Shown piece after piece: positions 6,844-8,378 of a stretch of DNA of 8,378 nt (position 1 is its first letter; every line of letters begins with the position of its first letter). The notes under the pieces were generated by a model. The model made no database searches. It was not told the DNA's origin and was given only the letters and a program-made list of their open reading frames with translations. This DNA is from an uncultured Clostridia bacterium (GTDB taxonomy: Bacteria > Bacillota > Clostridia > Christensenellales > CALWSW01), in NCBI GenBank assembly GCA_937874755.1, contig CALNBC010000111.1, forward strand, positions 1-8,378, given 5' to 3'. The position numbers were made by a program, and so were the translations under genes.

Positions 6844-6960
6844 ATGCCAGACAATAAAAATGTCCCAACCTTAAACGAGACTGTGTGTTCCCCCGAGTTT
6901 GGAGCTGACGGTTGTGTACTCCCCCCTGAAGACTCCTATGATGAGGAAAGCGAGAAATGA
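6844..6960 (+). CDS. 38-residue acidic small protein, unknown
   Basis: I do not recognise this protein. It is encoded from an ATG six bases after a strong AAAGGGAGGT ribosome binding site (6828-6837) and ends in TGA at 6958-6960. It begins MPDNKNVPTLNETVCSPEF and ends EDSYDEESEK. About ten residues are acidic and two are lysine, so it is strongly negatively charged. It has two cysteines (15 and 24) separated by eight residues, several prolines, and no hydrophobic segment or signal peptide; it is probably cytoplasmic and largely unstructured. It has its own promoter and a following hairpin terminator, so it stands as a separate transcription unit between spoVA and the membrane protein gene. 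A short regulatory RNA with an incidental ORF is the main alternative. Confidence 0.65.
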   Translation: MPDNKNVPTLNETVCSPEFGADGCVLPPEDSYDEESEK

Positions 6961-7028
6961 CCCACCCCGACTTGGCATTTAGCACTCTAGCTGCAAGTTG
7001 AACATAAGACTAATTCGACTCGATATGG

Positions 7029-7060
7029 CGCGAATCACCCTTGGGTGGTTCGCGTTAATT
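7029..7060 (+). terminator. Likely terminator of the 38-codon ORF unit
   Basis: CGCGAATCACCC (7029-7040) pairs with GGGTGGTTCGCG (7043-7054) with a single G-U pair, giving about 11 usable base pairs closed by a small loop. It is followed by TTAATT. The stem is strong and the T-tract is short. It lies 69 bases after the ORF stop. Confidence 0.65.
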
Positions 7061-7095
7061 GTACATCGTTCGGGGCAGTTATCCTAAACGCATAG

Positions 7096-7130
7096 TCCGA
7101 AGGTTTTGAGTTTAAACCCAAAATTTCGGA
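7096..7130. repeat. 35-bp imperfect palindrome upstream of the membrane-protein promoter
   Basis: Arms TCCGAA...TTTTGAG and CCCAAAA...TTCGGA meet at an eight-base core GTTTAAAC (7110-7117). Nearly all positions pair, with one mismatch (7109/7118), one bulged G (7103) and one G-U. The right end is 15 bases before the -35 box at 7146, a usual place for an activator or regulator site. It lacks a proper T-tract on either strand. Confidence 0.5.
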
Positions 7131-7145
7131 ATTTGACTGAACGTG

Positions 7146-7175
7146 TTGACATACCATAGAAGCGAGAAATATAAT
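7146..7175 (+). promoter_or_regulatory. Consensus sigma-A promoter of the DUF2238-type gene
   Basis: A perfect TTGACA (7146-7151) and a perfect TATAAT (7170-7175) are separated by 18 bases. Transcription should start near 7182, about 57 bases before the TTG start codon. Confidence 0.85.
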
Positions 7176-7199
7176 GCCCCATGAAAAGATAAGATTATA

Positions 7200-7238
7200 A
7201 TGGCGAATAAACGACTTCGTGCGAAGGGATTGCGTTAA
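7200..7238 (+). other. 12-codon leader ORF or interrupted N-terminus before the TTG start
   Basis: ATG at 7200 opens 12 codons (MANKRLRAKGLR) that end in TAA at 7236-7238, directly before and in frame with the TTG of the membrane protein. No ribosome binding site precedes it. The basic composition continues into the KRKKSRGKSAR start of the next protein. This may be a leader peptide, chance, or an N-terminus cut by a stop. Its end also holds the small inverted repeat CTTCG-TG-CGAAG, next to the AAGGGA ribosome binding site. Confidence 0.25.
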
Positions 7239-7955
7239 TTGAAGCGAAAAAAGAGCAGGGGAAAAAGTGCGCGAGACATAGTAGGGGTGATTTTGCTTAT
7301 CACGCTGATAATATCTCTGGTTTTCGTAATAGTAAATATCGTCAAAGCCCCGCACGTCGCGCCCGAAGGGTCGGAGAATGTGAAGGTTAAGAGCGACTAC
7401 ACGCTAAGCCTTGTTCAGTGCTTATTGGCGGTCGTGGTCATGTTTGTTCCTTCGATTATCGAAAAAAAATTTAGCATAGCGATTCCGAACTATATGTTCG
7501 TCCTGTATTTCGTGTTTCTTTATTGCGCTATATACTTGGGTGAAATCAGGAATTTTTACTTCATATTCCCTCAGTGGGACACTATGCTGCATACCTTTTC
7601 CGGTGCAATGTTGGGCGCGCTCGGGTTCTCGCTGGTATCCATACTGAACGACCAGAATACCGCTTACCTGCACCTTTCCCCGTTTTTTGTGGCGTTGTTC
7701 GCGCTGTGCTTCGCGGTATTTTGCGGGGTGCTATGGGAAATCTATGAATTCGTATTTGATGGTATTCTGGGTCTGAATATGCAAAAATTCGCGCTTGAAA
7801 ATGGCCTCCAGCTTATCGGAAGAAATGCGCTGGTGGATACCATGGAGGATCTCATTGTGGATGTACTGGGTGCGCTTGCGGTCTGCATCGTAGGTTATCT
7901 GACTCTGAAGGCAAAGCAAAATAAACCTGACAAACCGATTGACTTGGAATTGTGA
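7239..7955 (+). CDS. DUF2238/YjdF-type polytopic membrane protein
   Basis: A 238-residue membrane protein of uncharacterised function. After a very basic N-terminus (KRKKSRGKSAR) there are about six hydrophobic segments (roughly 13-35, 54-73, 84-108, 119-136, 147-170 and 205-224). The conserved polar positions of the DUF2238 family are visible: WDTMLHTFSG (113-122), GVLWEIYEF (163-171) and DTMEDLIVDVLGA (200-212). These Asp, His and Glu residues at membrane edges hint at metal binding or an enzyme activity, but that is inference. TTG is the first possible start because an in-frame TAA lies directly before it; a moderate AAGGGA lies nine bases upstream. The gene has its own consensus promoter and no terminator of its own; the infC promoter overlaps its last codons. 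Confidence 0.82.
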   Translation: MKRKKSRGKSARDIVGVILLITLIISLVFVIVNIVKAPHVAPEGSENVKVKSDYTLSLVQCLLAVVVMFVPSIIEKKFSIAIPNYMFVLYFVFLYCAIYLGEIRNFYFIFPQWDTMLHTFSGAMLGALGFSLVSILNDQNTAYLHLSPFFVALFALCFAVFCGVLWEIYEFVFDGILGLNMQKFALENGLQLIGRNALVDTMEDLIVDVLGALAVCIVGYLTLKAKQNKPDKPIDLEL

Positions 7956-7967
7956 AAGTGTTATACT
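7939..7967 (+). promoter_or_regulatory. Promoter of the infC operon
   Basis: TTGACT (7939-7944) and TATACT (7962-7967) are separated by 17 bases. A TG at 7959-7960 gives an extended -10. Both boxes match five of six consensus bases. The promoter overlaps the end of the membrane protein gene, and the start is expected near 7974. Confidence 0.75.
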
Positions 7968-7973
7968 CCACAT

Positions 7974-8163
7974 GCGCAAAAGAAGAAGTATCCCGCTTCT
8001 CACCGCAAGGCTTCGCCGAAGCGGTCCGGAAAATACTTTTCCGGTGGTTCATATGCAATAATGCAATGTTTCCAAGCGGGTTTTGCGCCCGCTTTTTCTA
8101 TGTCCAAAGCAAATGCCGAAAGCTTTGGGCAAATAACAACAAAAGGTATGGAGGTGTTTTCAC
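7974..8163 (+). promoter_or_regulatory. L20-type ribosomal protein leader (attenuator) of infC-rpmI-rplT
   Basis: In Firmicutes the infC-rpmI-rplT message starts with a leader that ribosomal protein L20 binds to promote premature termination. This 190-base region lies between a promoter and infC and shows the needed parts. CCCGCTT (7992-7998) can pair with AAGCGGG (8074-8080) as an antiterminator. The same AAGCGGG can instead pair with a second CCCGCTT (8088-8094) to form the terminator. Between them are a CCGC/GCGG stem (8003-8006 with 8021-8024) and a perfect CCGGAAAA/TTTTCCGG hairpin (8026-8044). A CCAAAGC/GCTTTGG stem (8104-8128) follows. The switch is seen in the sequence; L20 as the ligand is known from the family and gene context. 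Confidence 0.8.
8074..8098 (+). terminator. Attenuator terminator within the infC leader
   Basis: AAGCGGG (8074-8080) pairs with CCCGCTT (8088-8094) around a 7-base loop, and the 3' side runs into a tract of five Ts (8093-8097). It lies 66 bases before the infC start and is the conditional terminator of the leader. Confidence 0.85.
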
Positions 8164-8378
8164 ATTAGCGTCAACGATTTGATGATCAACGAGGAAATAC
8201 GGGAGAGGGAAGTGCGCCTAATCGGAGAAGACGGTGAGCAACTAGGTGTAATGACTACCGCCGCTGCGCTTGCCATCGCCGAACAACGCAACCTCGACCT
8301 CGTCAATGTTGCACCGCAGAGCAAGCCCCCGGTCTGCAAAATCATGGATTATGGCAAGTACCGGGGGCTTGCTCTGCG
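8164..8378 (+). CDS. infC: Translation initiation factor IF-3, N-terminal part, ATT start
   Basis: IF-3 binds the 30S subunit and controls start-codon choice. The visible N-terminal domain contains [28 protein letters not shown] and the family hallmark [14 protein letters not shown]. The start is taken as ATT at 8164, seven bases after GGAGGTG (8150-8156). The nearest ATG (8182) is 25 bases from that site and would remove conserved N-terminal sequence. infC is known to use ATT in many bacteria, which lets IF-3 limit its own translation. After GKYR the family continues with F/Y-E-Q, but here the frame reads GLAL within an inverted copy of upstream sequence. The last ~13-18 bases are therefore probably not native infC. 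The gene is cut by the window end. Confidence 0.95.
   Translation, partial: MSVNDLMINEEIREREVRLIGEDGEQLGVMTTAAALAIAEQRNLDLVNVAPQSKPPVCKIMDYGKYRGLAL
8315..8378. repeat. 19-bp perfect inverted repeat ending at the window edge (probable fold-back artefact)
   Basis: Bases 8315-8333 (starting CGCAGAGCAAGCC) are the exact reverse complement of 8360-8378 (ending GGCTTGCTCTGCG). The arms are separated by 26 bases, and the second arm reaches the last base. It falls inside the most conserved part of infC and replaces the expected codons after GKYR, which points to a chimeric contig end. Confidence 0.85.

Overview
The window looks like chromosome of an endospore-forming member of the Clostridia (Firmicutes) with roughly balanced base composition. 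The evidence is a spoVA sporulation operon, near-consensus sigma-A promoters, strong purine-rich ribosome binding sites, a long clostridial-type CofE-like protein, and an infC gene with an ATT start behind an L20-type attenuator leader. I see no tRNA, rRNA, CRISPR array, insertion sequence or phage gene. The right edge appears to be a contig end: its last ~18 bases are an inverted copy of sequence 28 bases upstream and break the reading of infC.

Layout. (1) Positions 1-2154, minus strand: a two-component operon. An OmpR/PhoB-class response regulator comes first, followed through an ATGA overlap by a HAMP-PAS-HisKA sensor kinase that runs off the left edge before its ATPase domain. Its likely promoter carries a perfect 19-bp palindrome at the expected transcription start. 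(2) 2340-3668, plus strand: a monocistronic unit with a sigma-A promoter, a 398-residue CofE-like (F420-0:glutamate ligase superfamily) protein and a strong intrinsic terminator. (3) 3689-6687: the operon spoVAA-spoVAB-(39-codon ORF)-spoVAC-spoVAD-spoVAE, tightly packed with overlapping stops and starts. Its products form the forespore inner-membrane channel that moves dipicolinic acid into the forespore and out again at germination; SpoVAD is the DPA-binding thiolase-fold subunit. spoVAEa and spoVAF are not present. (4) 6783-7060: a compact self-contained unit (promoter, RBS, 38-codon acidic ORF, terminator hairpin) with no family I recognise. (5) 7146-7955: a consensus sigma-A promoter and a DUF2238/YjdF-type membrane protein that starts at TTG directly after an in-frame TAA. 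(6) 7939-8378: promoter, L20-type leader with a visible terminator/antiterminator switch, and the start of infC (IF-3).

Most of the window is well-known core biology. The parts least explained by known families are the two small ORFs (4698-4817 and 6844-6960), the operator-like palindromes (2181-2199 and 7096-7130), and the arrangement at the start of the membrane protein. I do not see a large, clearly new multi-gene system.
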